Shown piece by piece: positions 8,516-15,319 of a stretch of DNA of 19,996 bases (position 1 is its first letter; each line of letters starts with the position of its first letter). Origin of the DNA: Phycisphaerales bacterium UBA2218 (GTDB lineage: Bacteria > Planctomycetota > Phycisphaerae > Sedimentisphaerales > Anaerobacaceae). Location: contig DCUI01000317.1 of the NCBI GenBank assembly GCA_002327785.1, positions 7,371 to 27,366 of the forward strand, read 5' to 3'. The notes beneath the pieces are model-generated. The model did not search any database, had not been told where the DNA came from, and was given only the letters and a program-made list of their open reading frames with translations. Position numbers and translations under genes: made by a program.

Positions 8516-8565
8516 GGATGATGGGCAATGGACGATCATCCACGATCCATCATCGATAATCAATC
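8516..8565. repeat. Intergenic palindrome (ATGATGG family), E1-E2 junction
   Basis: GATGATGG at 8517-8524 pairs perfectly with CCATCATC at 8547-8554, and further GATCATCC- and GATAATCA-like words fill the rest. The same vocabulary returns at the other junctions of this gene block. No T-run follows, so transcription probably reads through to E2. Confidence 0.55.
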
Positions 8566-8577
8566 CAGGAGGTGACT

Positions 8578-9837
8578 ATGGCGAAAGAGATCAACCTGCC
8601 GAAGCTGGGGCAGACGATGGAGGAAGGAACCGTCGTCAACTGCCTCGTGAAGGTTGGCGATGAAGTGAAGAAAGGCGACGTGATTTTCGAGATCGAGACG
8701 GACAAGGCCACGCTCGAGATGGAATCCCCGACGAACGGCTTCGTGAAGTGTATCCTGGCCGAGATGAACCAGACACTGCCCGTCGGCGCCGCCCTGATGG
8801 TGATCGGGGACAAGGATGAGCGGGTCCCGCAGGGCTTCATCGACGCTCTGACGGGCGGCGCAACCCCGGCGACCGGCGTCGCACCGACTCCCGCAGCTCC
8901 AGCGCAGGCGGCCGCAGCGGAGCCGGAGCCCGGCAAGCCGGCGGGCAAGATCATGGTCTCACCGCGGGCCAGGAAGCTGGCGGAGGACCTGGGCGTCAAT
9001 CTGGCAACCGTGAAAGGCTCCGGGCCGGCCGGCAAGATCACCGAGGTGGACATCCGCAACGCCGCCGAGGCAAAGTCCGCCAAGGCCCCTGTGGCCAAGC
9101 CCGCACCGGCCGCGCAGCCGGTTCGACCTGCCGTGACGACTCCTATGGCCCAGGCCAGGCTCGGAAGCACAGTCCAGATGAATCGTCTCCAGCGGATCAC
9201 CGCCGAGCGGATGCTCAGGTCCAAGCAGGAAATCCCCTGCTTCTATCTGACCGTTCGCGTCGATATGACGGACCTGGTCGCCGCACGCACGAAGTTGAAT
9301 GAGACGGGCGACGTGAAGATCGCCTTCAACGACTTCATCCTCAAGGCGGTCGCAACGGGCCTGGAGAAATTCCCGCTGATGACCGGGCAACTGGCCGGCA
9401 ACGCGATCAAGCTGGCCGATGCGATTCACATCGGCCTGGCGATCTCGGTCTCGGACGGCCTGGTCGCCCCGCTGGTCAAGGACGTCAACAAGAAGGGTGT
9501 CCGCCAGATCGCCCGCGACAGCCAAGCCCTGATCGAGCGGGCCCGCGCCGACAAGCTGGACCTGTCCGATCTGGAGGGCGGCTGCATCACGGTGAGCAAC
9601 CTCGGGGCGTTCGGCATCGAGTCGTTCATCCCGATCGTCGTGCCGGGCCAGTGCAGCATCCTGGGCATCGGCCGGATCACGGACACCTGCGTCCCGGACA
9701 ATGGCAACATCCTGGTCCGCAAGCTGATGAACATGACGCTGTCGGTGGACCATAAGGTCGCCAACGGCGCCTACGCGGCCCAGTTCCTGGACCTCGCGAA
9801 AAAGACACTGGAAAACCCCAAAGGTATTGATGATTGA
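8578..9837 (+). CDS. Dihydrolipoamide acyltransferase (E2) of the dehydrogenase complex
   Basis: 419 aa. It carries the acyl group from E1 to coenzyme A. Residues 1-80 are one lipoyl domain, with the lipoylated lysine expected at Lys43 in ETDKATLE. An Ala/Pro-rich linker (about 93-120) leads to a peripheral-subunit-binding domain (about 125-162, VSPRARKLAEDLGV then GPAGKITEVDI). A second Ala/Pro linker leads to the catalytic domain (about 195-419). The active-site motif reads DHKVANG: His392 is present, but the usual Asp four residues later is Asn396. AGGAGG is 5 nt before the ATG at 8578; a GTG two codons upstream lies inside that site and is rejected. It is the obvious partner of the fused E1 just upstream. 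Confidence 0.93.
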   Translation: MAKEINLPKLGQTMEEGTVVNCLVKVGDEVKKGDVIFEIETDKATLEMESPTNGFVKCILAEMNQTLPVGAALMVIGDKDERVPQGFIDALTGGATPATGVAPTPAAPAQAAAAEPEPGKPAGKIMVSPRARKLAEDLGVNLATVKGSGPAGKITEVDIRNAAEAKSAKAPVAKPAPAAQPVRPAVTTPMAQARLGSTVQMNRLQRITAERMLRSKQEIPCFYLTVRVDMTDLVAARTKLNETGDVKIAFNDFILKAVATGLEKFPLMTGQLAGNAIKLADAIHIGLAISVSDGLVAPLVKDVNKKGVRQIARDSQALIERARADKLDLSDLEGGCITVSNLGAFGIESFIPIVVPGQCSILGIGRITDTCVPDNGNILVRKLMNMTLSVDHKVANGAYAAQFLDLAKKTLENPKGIDD

Positions 9838-9909
9838 TAAGGGATGAGTGATAATTGCGTGCGGATCGATATCAGGCTTTGTGACGCGAACCATCGATTA
9901 TCAATCATC
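9829..9909. repeat. Intergenic palindrome, E2 to isomerase junction
   Basis: A perfect 12-bp inverted repeat: GATGATTGATAA at 9829-9840 and TTATCAATCATC at 9898-9909, enclosing about 57 nt. The left arm overlaps the last codons of the E2 gene. There is no T-run. It belongs to the same word family as the other junction repeats of this block. Confidence 0.65.
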
Positions 9910-9935
9910 GATCGTCAATGAAAAGGAGTGCCCGC

Positions 9936-11660
9936 ATGGCCAAGAGAAGTGAAGCGACGAGACTGCCGGCGATCCGCAAGGCGACGCCGAGAGTCCCTGT
10001 GATTGGAGTGTTTGCCACGAGCGACCCGCGGATCGACGAAGACAGCCGCACACGGGGCCAGAACATCGCCCAAATGGCGGCCGAGACGATCAGCGGCGCG
10101 GTCGTGCTGCCTGACAAGACGCCGGTGCCGGTCGTCTATTCGACCGTGCTCGTGGACGGCGAGGCCCAGGCCGATATCGTCGCGCAGCAGTTCCGCAAGG
10201 CGGATGTCGATATTCTGGTCTGCGTGCCGGATACGTGGGCGTTCCCGCAACTGACGGCGATCTCGCTGCTCCAACAGTTCCCGGCCGATACGCCGATCAA
10301 CATCACGTGCGGCAACAGCGGCCCACGTCCCGGCGTGGTCTATGCCCACGCGTTGAACGGCGCCCTGGCCCAATCCGGCCGGATGGCCACGTTGAACGTC
10401 GGGACTTGGCCGGATACGGGTCTGGAACCGGAAATGACCGATCAGACCGCCAAGAACCTGATCGACTGGTGTTACGCGGCCGTGACCGCTGTCGCGCTGC
10501 GGGGCCGGCGCGTCGTGGTCTTCGGCCACGACTCGATGGGCATGGAAACCGCACTGGCCCACGTCCTGCCGACACGAAACACCTTCGGTCTGGAAATCAC
10601 CCGGCTGGACATGAAGCTCCTGGCCGACATGCTCAACAAGAAGGCCTATAAGGACAAGGAGCTCAAGGACCTGCGAAGCTGGATAGACCGCTACGTCGGC
10701 AACCGCCTGGACCTCCACGGCGACACTGACAGCGAGCGGTTCAACATGTCCTTGGCCATGTACCTGATCGTCCGCGACCTGCTGGCCGACCTCAACGCCG
10801 CCGGCGGCGGCTTCATGAGCCAGCTCGAATGGGGCAGCGACCGGCGGGGCATCCCCCTACCGGTGGCCGACGTGATGGAGTCGTTCTTCAACGGCACATT
10901 CGATCACGGCGGCAGCAAACCCCCGTTGCCGTTTGCGACCGAGGCCGATGTTCAGGCCCTGCTGACGATGTTGTTCATGACCTATCTCAGCGGCGGCAAC
11001 CCTCCGCTGTTCATGGATTTCCGAAAGGTCTGGGAGGCATGGGAGATCAAAGGACTGGCTGAGAAACTGGGTCTCAAGAAGCTCGACACCAACGCCGACT
11101 GGTATATCAAGGGCCTCGTCGACGGAGACAACTCCGGCAGTGCGGCGTTCGACTGGGCCGCAGCGCCCGGCGCGACCGTCAAACAGGTCATGGAGCGGGT
11201 CTCCATGCCTCTGGCCGACCCCGGCTATTTCCCCGGCGGCGGCAATTCCGTCACCTTCATGACGCCTCCCGGCATCAAAGGTATCGCCGCCCGCATGGCC
11301 TACAGTAACGTCAATGGCCTGTTCAGCCTGATCTGGGACGAGGCCGAGACCACCGAGGTCCCGGAAGAACTCGGCAAAGCAATGTGCAACCTGACGAATC
11401 CGACCTGGCCGCATACCTTTGTCGTTCCGAAATACGCCAGCATGCTCGAATACAAACAGTACCCGCCGGCCAATCACCTCCACATGACCTGGAACCTGCC
11501 GGTGGCCCGTTTGCAGCATTGGATGGACATGACGGGCGTGCTGAGCGTCACCCCGTGGTCCGCCCGCCCGAAATTCATGGAGGGCGTCGACCGGCCGCAG
11601 CCCCTCATCCACCTCATCAACGGCGGCGAAGATGCCTACAAGCTGCGCCGCAGCCGCTGA
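9936..11660 (+). CDS. L-fucose isomerase-like sugar isomerase
   Basis: 574 aa, cytoplasmic. It aligns by eye with the L-fucose isomerase family, which interconverts aldoses and ketoses such as L-fucose and L-fuculose using a divalent metal. The three family metal ligands appear conserved: Glu315 in DVMESFFNG, Asp338 in ATEADVQ, and His514 in PPANHLH. Other family traits are the tail segment NLTNPTWPHTF and an N-terminal Rossmann-like part (PVIGVFATSDPRIDEDSRTR). Length is near the family norm. Divergence is large enough that the sugar is uncertain. AAGGAG lies 7 nt before the ATG at 9936; an upstream in-frame ATG at 9918 precedes that site and is unlikely. A strong terminator follows at 11691. 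It may feed sugars from the neighbouring hydrolases towards pyruvate and hence to the E1/E2 complex (inference). Confidence 0.82.
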   Translation: MAKRSEATRLPAIRKATPRVPVIGVFATSDPRIDEDSRTRGQNIAQMAAETISGAVVLPDKTPVPVVYSTVLVDGEAQADIVAQQFRKADVDILVCVPDTWAFPQLTAISLLQQFPADTPINITCGNSGPRPGVVYAHALNGALAQSGRMATLNVGTWPDTGLEPEMTDQTAKNLIDWCYAAVTAVALRGRRVVVFGHDSMGMETALAHVLPTRNTFGLEITRLDMKLLADMLNKKAYKDKELKDLRSWIDRYVGNRLDLHGDTDSERFNMSLAMYLIVRDLLADLNAAGGGFMSQLEWGSDRRGIPLPVADVMESFFNGTFDHGGSKPPLPFATEADVQALLTMLFMTYLSGGNPPLFMDFRKVWEAWEIKGLAEKLGLKKLDTNADWYIKGLVDGDNSGSAAFDWAAAPGATVKQVMERVSMPLADPGYFPGGGNSVTFMTPPGIKGIAARMAYSNVNGLFSLIWDEAETTEVPEELGKAMCNLTNPTWPHTFVVPKYASMLEYKQYPPANHLHMTWNLPVARLQHWMDMTGVLSVTPWSARPKFMEGVDRPQPLIHLINGGEDAYKLRRSR

Positions 11661-11690
11661 CGGGATCATCCTCTTCACAAAAGAGGCCAG

Positions 11691-11726
11691 ACCTGCTCAT
11701 CGGATCGCCGGTGGGCAGGTTTTTCT
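11691..11726 (+). terminator. Rho-independent terminator after the isomerase gene
   Basis: ACCTGCTCATCGG (11691-11703) pairs with CCGGTGGGCAGGT (11708-11720) across a 4-nt loop. Eleven pairs are Watson-Crick and two are G-U in plus-strand RNA, and TTTTCT follows directly. This closes the E1-E2-isomerase transcript 31 nt after the stop and separates it from the encapsulin genes. Confidence 0.88.
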
Positions 11727-11727
11727 A

Positions 11728-11757
11728 TTGAACCGCTGCGGAGAAACACCGTAAAGT
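11728..11757 (+). promoter_or_regulatory. Possible promoter for the encapsulin operon
   Basis: TTGAAC at 11728-11733 and TAAAGT at 11752-11757 are 18 nt apart. The match is weak, but a promoter is expected between the terminator and the cargo gene. Alternatives such as the TATAGA near 11773 cannot be excluded. Confidence 0.25.
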
Positions 11758-11769
11758 AGTGGGTATATC

Positions 11770-11830
11770 GGGTATAGATGACTGATGACGGATAATGGAT
11801 GATTTGTGGCGAGTCCGTCTGCGATCATCA
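11770..11830. repeat. Intergenic ATGAT-rich repeat upstream of the cargo gene
   Basis: The stretch contains GATGACTGATGACGGATAAT and GATGAT (11798-11803), which pairs with ATCATC (11824-11829). The arms are short, so this is the weakest member of the junction repeat family, but the vocabulary is the same. Confidence 0.4.
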
Positions 11831-11850
11831 AGTAGAAAGGAGGTCCGGTC

Positions 11851-12210
11851 ATGCCGGAGTTTGTGAACCCATTCACCGGGGTTGTTCCCGGACACAAACT
11901 GACTGATTCCGAGTTGCTGCGAGCATTGCGGCTGAACCTGGCGGCCGAACAGGAGGCTGTCCACCAGTACATGGCGCATGCCGACGCCACGGACAACGAA
12001 CTGGCGAAGAAAGTTTTGGTCGATATCGCCGACGAGGAACGGGTCCATGCGGGCGAGTTTCAGCGACTGATTTGCATCCTGGCCAAGGATGAGGAAGCGC
12101 TCCTCGCCAAAGGGGCCGAAGAGGTCGATGAGTTGGCCGCCGGCAAAGAGCCGGAACCAGCCGAGACACCGCAGCCGAAGATCCCCACGATCGGGGATCT
12201 TAAGAGTTGA
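11851..12210 (+). CDS. Encapsulated ferritin-like cargo protein
   Basis: 119 aa. It is a short two-helix ferritin-like protein of the type packaged in encapsulins, where it oxidises or binds iron after assembling into dimers or decamers. The N-terminal NPFTGVVPG is typical of the subgroup found next to Thermotoga-type encapsulins. Likely metal ligands are Glu33 or Glu35 in AAEQEAVHQY and the Glu63-x-x-His66 pair in DEERVHAGEF. An acidic, Pro-rich linker (about residues 90-111) ends in IPTIGDLKS, a good match to the encapsulin cargo-loading peptide (TVGSL-like). The Shine-Dalgarno AAAGGAGGT lies 6 nt before the ATG. The encapsulin gene follows after 119 bp, which makes the cargo assignment strong. 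Confidence 0.92.
   Translation: MPEFVNPFTGVVPGHKLTDSELLRALRLNLAAEQEAVHQYMAHADATDNELAKKVLVDIADEERVHAGEFQRLICILAKDEEALLAKGAEEVDELAAGKEPEPAETPQPKIPTIGDLKS
12178..12201 (+). other. Perfect hairpin inside the cargo-loading-peptide codons
   Basis: AAGATCCCC (12178-12186) and GGGGATCTT (12193-12201) form a 9-bp perfect stem around a 6-nt loop. It lies exactly over the codons for the loading peptide, just before the stop. No T-run follows. It could slow or tune read-through to the shell gene, or be a chance result of codon choice. Confidence 0.5.
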
Positions 12211-12217
12211 TGATTAT

Positions 12218-12309
12218 GATTTGCTATTCACGATTTGCGCAGAGTGTTGCCACAGATCGGCAAATCGGCTCACTGCGGCGGTTTCTCCCCAAATCGTGAA
12301 TCATAAATC
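12218..12309. repeat. Intergenic palindrome, cargo-encapsulin junction
   Basis: The 20-nt arms at 12218-12237 and 12290-12309 are complementary at 17 positions, with an 11-bp perfect core TTCACGATTTG / CAAATCGTGAA. They enclose about 52 nt. There is no T-run. The element sits between the cargo and shell genes and could modulate their ratio or stabilise the upstream mRNA. Confidence 0.65.
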
Positions 12310-12329
12310 GAAAATTCCAGGAGTTGGCT

Positions 12330-13142
12330 ATGTCTGAGCAATACTTGCATCGAGGTGATGCGCCATTTGGGGATAGCGTTTGGGAGCAGATCGATCACGC
12401 TGTGGTTGAATCGGCGAAGAGTCAATTGAGCGGGCGACGGCTCCTGCATACGATGGGACCGTTCGGGCTCGGGTTCAAGGCCCTGCCTCTGGCCGATACC
12501 CAAGCCAAGGGCAAGGCGGTCGAGGGAGTAACCGTCATCGCCAGTTGCGGCGTCCCGCTGGCGATGCTGCGCAGTGATTTCAACCTGCCCGTGCGCGACA
12601 TCGCCGCATACGAGCAATCGGGCGTGCCGTTGGACCTCGGCTCAGCAGCTCAGGCCGCCATCGCCGTGGCCCGCCAGGAGGATCAACTGGTCTACCATGG
12701 TCTTGACGGATTCGCCGGGACCGGCCTGCTCAACACATCAGGGACGCACACAACCAAGCTCAAGCCCTGGGCCGAGGTGGGCGCCGCTGCCGAAGATATC
12801 ATTGCCGCCGTGACGGAACTCGACAACGCCGGCTTCCACGGGCCGTATACCCTGGCGCTGGCGCCGAAACTGCACAATCAGCTCTTCCGAAGATACAAAC
12901 AGGGAAATCACACGGAGATGGAACACATCCGCCAGATCGTGACCGACGGCGTCGTCAAGGTCGCCGGGATCGCGGCCGGCGGCGTCCTGGTGGACACCAG
13001 CGGCTCGTTCGCCAACATCGTTCTCGGCCAAGACCTCACGACCGGCTTCGTCGGACCGGCCGGCGGTGAATACGAATTCAGCGTCTCGGAAACGCTCGCA
13101 CTGTGGATCAAGCAGCCGCAGGCGGTCTGTGTGCTCAAATGA
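12330..13142 (+). CDS. enc: Encapsulin shell protein (family 1, HK97 fold)
   Basis: 270 aa, the normal length for family 1 encapsulins (linocin M18-like). These proteins assemble into icosahedral compartments that hold cargo bearing a loading peptide. Diagnostic parts are the N-terminal LHRGDAPFGDSVWEQID, then SQLSGRRLLHTMGPFG, LDLGSAAQAAIAVARQED, YHGLDG near the middle, HGPYTLALAPKLHNQLF, and a C-terminal GQDLTTGFVG with EFSVSETLALWIKQPQAV. AGGAG lies 6 nt before the ATG at 12330; a TTG two codons upstream is less likely. With the ferritin-like gene just upstream it forms an iron-storage or oxidative-stress nanocompartment operon. No other cargo gene is seen nearby. Confidence 0.95.
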   Translation: MSEQYLHRGDAPFGDSVWEQIDHAVVESAKSQLSGRRLLHTMGPFGLGFKALPLADTQAKGKAVEGVTVIASCGVPLAMLRSDFNLPVRDIAAYEQSGVPLDLGSAAQAAIAVARQEDQLVYHGLDGFAGTGLLNTSGTHTTKLKPWAEVGAAAEDIIAAVTELDNAGFHGPYTLALAPKLHNQLFRRYKQGNHTEMEHIRQIVTDGVVKVAGIAAGGVLVDTSGSFANIVLGQDLTTGFVGPAGGEYEFSVSETLALWIKQPQAVCVLK

Positions 13143-13220
13143 TTGATGATTGTCGATGGAGGATTGATGATTTCGGGGCGTGCCTCTGCAAATCATCGAT
13201 CATCCATTATCCTTCATCAA
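13143..13220. repeat. Intergenic palindrome downstream of encapsulin
   Basis: The 31-nt arms at 13143-13173 and 13190-13220 are complementary at 24 positions, around a 16-nt GC-rich loop. The words TTGATGAT and ATCATCGATCATCC repeat the vocabulary of the upstream junctions. It begins right after the encapsulin stop and may act as a 3' mRNA stabiliser. It is not followed by a T-run. Confidence 0.6.
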
Positions 13221-13321
13221 TCCAGCAGTTCCCCGAACGGGTCGAGCAGGTCGTACTTGTTCTGCCAGGTCGTGTCCATGATTCCCGCCGCGTTCGGCGT
13301 CTTGCCCAGCACGTCGGGCCT
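13217..13321 (-). pseudogene. Unassigned coding tail, possibly the end of a disrupted gene
   Basis: On the minus strand the frame reads VLGKTPNAAGIMDTTWQNKY and then DLLDPFGELLD before a TGA. The residue composition is protein-like and the frame differs from that of the adjacent transposase scrap. I do not recognise it. It could be the 3' end of an interrupted gene or simply noise. Confidence 0.25.
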
Positions 13322-13350
13322 GCCGTCTGTGCTTCTTGACTCCGTCCGAC

Positions 13351-13497
13351 ACCGTGGACTATGGAGAGAATCGCATCCACCAGGGGCGTCGCGACCTCCG
13401 AATCGTAAACGTTGGCCCGCGTGTGCTCCATCGCCAACGGGGTCCCTTGTCCGTCCACAATCAGATGCCGCTTCGAACCATTCTTGCCCCGATCCGT
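13351..13497 (-). pseudogene. IS5-type transposase fragment
   Basis: About 49 codons on the minus strand read TDRGKNGSKRHLIVDGQGTP, then AMEHTRANVYDSEVATPLVD. This is the central part of a DDE transposase of the IS5 group, covering the motif region around the second catalytic Asp. The usual upstream (VRAKKGG-like) and downstream (DRAYD-like) parts are missing, and the frame decays on both sides. It is a dead remnant 80 bp from the 3' end of the transglutaminase-like gene. The remaining gene-free sequence from 13221 to 13576 holds nothing else I can support. Confidence 0.7.
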
Positions 13498-13576
13498 GAC
13501 ACATTCCTGATGGATACCCACCCACTCATCGTTCGCCTTGTGGATTTCAGCCATCGTATTTTGGGCAACGCCGCGG

Positions 13577-15319
13577 CTATTCCTTCGGCCGGGATGACCG
13601 GGCGGCGACGGTGATCTCGCCGGCGGGGGTGATGTCCATTTGCCCTTGCAGCCTCTTGGCGGAGTTGAACTCGTAGTCCTGCTCTCCGCGCAACAGGATG
13701 CTGCTGTTGTCCACCTCCAGGTGCAGTTCCTGTTCGGGATGGCGGTGCCGCAGGACGTTGGCCAGGAGGACGGCCTTTTCGAGGCCGTCGCCCGTGAGGT
13801 AGTTGACCAGCTCATCCGGCTGAGCGAGGCGATTGCCGTTGTAGATGGAATCGCTGGGCATGTTGCCGAGCCAGCCGTAGACCTCGGCAATCGACATGGC
13901 CTGCGTCTTTTCGAGCGAGATGGGACTTCGCTCGACGGCCGCCTTCATGAAGGGCCGCCAGTCGCAGGTCTCCATGTCGCGGAAGGCGTAGAACGCCAGG
14001 TCCGCGGTGGTGTTCTGGGTCCGGATGCTGCGCAGATAGTCGATGATCTCCTCGCAGCTTTGATCGGGCGAGATCCGGATCACCTCGCCGTTTGAGAAGC
14101 GCTTGTCGCTGGAGGGGAGGTTGGCCTCGATGTGCACGAACTTGCTCAGCTCATCGACGAACTTGTCGGCGTCCGGGATAGTCGGCTCGATGAACTTACG
14201 CATGGCGTCGCGGCCGGCGGCCCGGCGGACGTCGATGCCCTGTTTGAGGACCTCGCAGAGGCGATCACAGCGCATCCGCCCGGGCAACTCGAATCGCACG
14301 AAATCCTCGTCGGAGACCTCGGCCAGCAGCTTGTCGTGCGTGTCGTCGCCGATCTTGAACGGGCTGCCGTGCTCGTAGTGATAGAGCAGCTCGGCCCGAA
14401 TGAACTGCGGTTGCCCGTGACAATCCCGACAGACCTGGAAGTACTTCTGATAGTCGCCGTAGCTCCGCAGGAAGCTGGCGAAGACAGTCATGTCCAGCCC
14501 GGTCGAGAGGTAGCCGGCCAGGCGGGTCTTGAAATGCTCGTAAGCCCTCGGATCGATCGTCGCGTTGTCGTAGAGGCAGTGGATGCAGCCGGTGTTGTGC
14601 GCGACAACGGTCACCTGCTCGTTGCGGAGCGCCCGCTGGGCCTTGTTGGAAATCTCCGTGCCGTTGAACCACATGGTCTTGGTGATGAGCCGGCGATTGT
14701 TCGTCAGGATGCCCTCCTGCAGGTCGATGAAGTTCTGCGAGTGCAGCGGGGTCAGGATCATGTAGATGTCTTCGAGAGGGATGCCGCAGACGATGAAGGC
14801 CGCCGCCGCGTAGAGGGTCGCCAGCGAGACGCACTCCCCCGCCGCCCGGCCATAGCCCGGCTTGATCCGAAACGCATCCATCGCCTCGACCGTCTCGGTC
14901 TTCCAGTACGGGATGATGTCGGTGGTGTACTTGTCGAGCCCAAAGTGCCGGCGGATGTCAACATCGAAGTAATACTTGTCGCCCTCGTAACCGAACAGGG
15001 CGTTGCTCTCGGCGATCTGCTGCGGCGACAGGTACCGTGTAAACCGCCTGAGCTCCGTGTCCTTGTTGGTCAGGCCCCAGGTTTCCAGGTCGAGGTTAAA
15101 GTCAAACTCGTCCATGATAAACTGTCGCATCCGCATCAGCTTGCGGTAGCTGCTCTTATTGGCGAGCTTCTCGAAGGACTCATGCTGCCGCCACTTCCAG
15201 ATAACCGGGCTCATGATGTTGGCCAGCACGAGGCTGTAGATCAGCTCCGGGAAGACGAACAGTTCCATGTCCGAAAGCGTGATGGCCGAGGAGTATTTCT
15301 CCAGATCATTCGAATTCAT
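13577..15319 (-). CDS. Uncharacterised transglutaminase-like (Cys-His) protein
   Basis: 580 aa, apparently cytoplasmic. I do not recognise a named family. Residues 156-195 look like a transglutaminase-like thiol core: GYGRAAGECVSLATLYAA puts a candidate nucleophile at Cys163, and PLHSQNF puts a candidate His at 193. Two Cys knuckles, CIHC (245-248) and CRDC (297-300, followed by His301), could bind zinc. Near the C-terminus (about 515-570) the text DGLEKAVLLANVLR then ELHLEVDNSSILL resembles a second, degenerate core in which the nucleophile position is lost. The start ATG overlaps the stop of the upstream DUF2400 gene as ATGA, so translation is probably coupled. It is the last gene of a four-gene unit with an ABC ATPase, CheD and DUF2400. 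It may be a peptidase, amidase or acyltransferase; this is inference. Confidence 0.7.
   Translation of the reverse strand: MNSNDLEKYSSAITLSDMELFVFPELIYSLVLANIMSPVIWKWRQHESFEKLANKSSYRKLMRMRQFIMDEFDFNLDLETWGLTNKDTELRRFTRYLSPQQIAESNALFGYEGDKYYFDVDIRRHFGLDKYTTDIIPYWKTETVEAMDAFRIKPGYGRAAGECVSLATLYAAAAFIVCGIPLEDIYMILTPLHSQNFIDLQEGILTNNRRLITKTMWFNGTEISNKAQRALRNEQVTVVAHNTGCIHCLYDNATIDPRAYEHFKTRLAGYLSTGLDMTVFASFLRSYGDYQKYFQVCRDCHGQPQFIRAELLYHYEHGSPFKIGDDTHDKLLAEVSDEDFVRFELPGRMRCDRLCEVLKQGIDVRRAAGRDAMRKFIEPTIPDADKFVDELSKFVHIEANLPSSDKRFSNGEVIRISPDQSCEEIIDYLRSIRTQNTTADLAFYAFRDMETCDWRPFMKAAVERSPISLEKTQAMSIAEVYGWLGNMPSDSIYNGNRLAQPDELVNYLTGDGLEKAVLLANVLRHRHPEQELHLEVDNSSILLRGEQDYEFNSAKRLQGQMDITPAGEITVAARSSRPKE

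Noticed and set aside
13143..13220. Palindrome after encapsulin as an intrinsic terminator
   Set aside because: The stem is AT-rich with seven mismatches and no T-run follows.
14417..14434. CRDCH in the transglutaminase-like protein as a c-type haem site
   Set aside because: No export signal is present, and a second CxxC motif nearby makes a zinc site more plausible.
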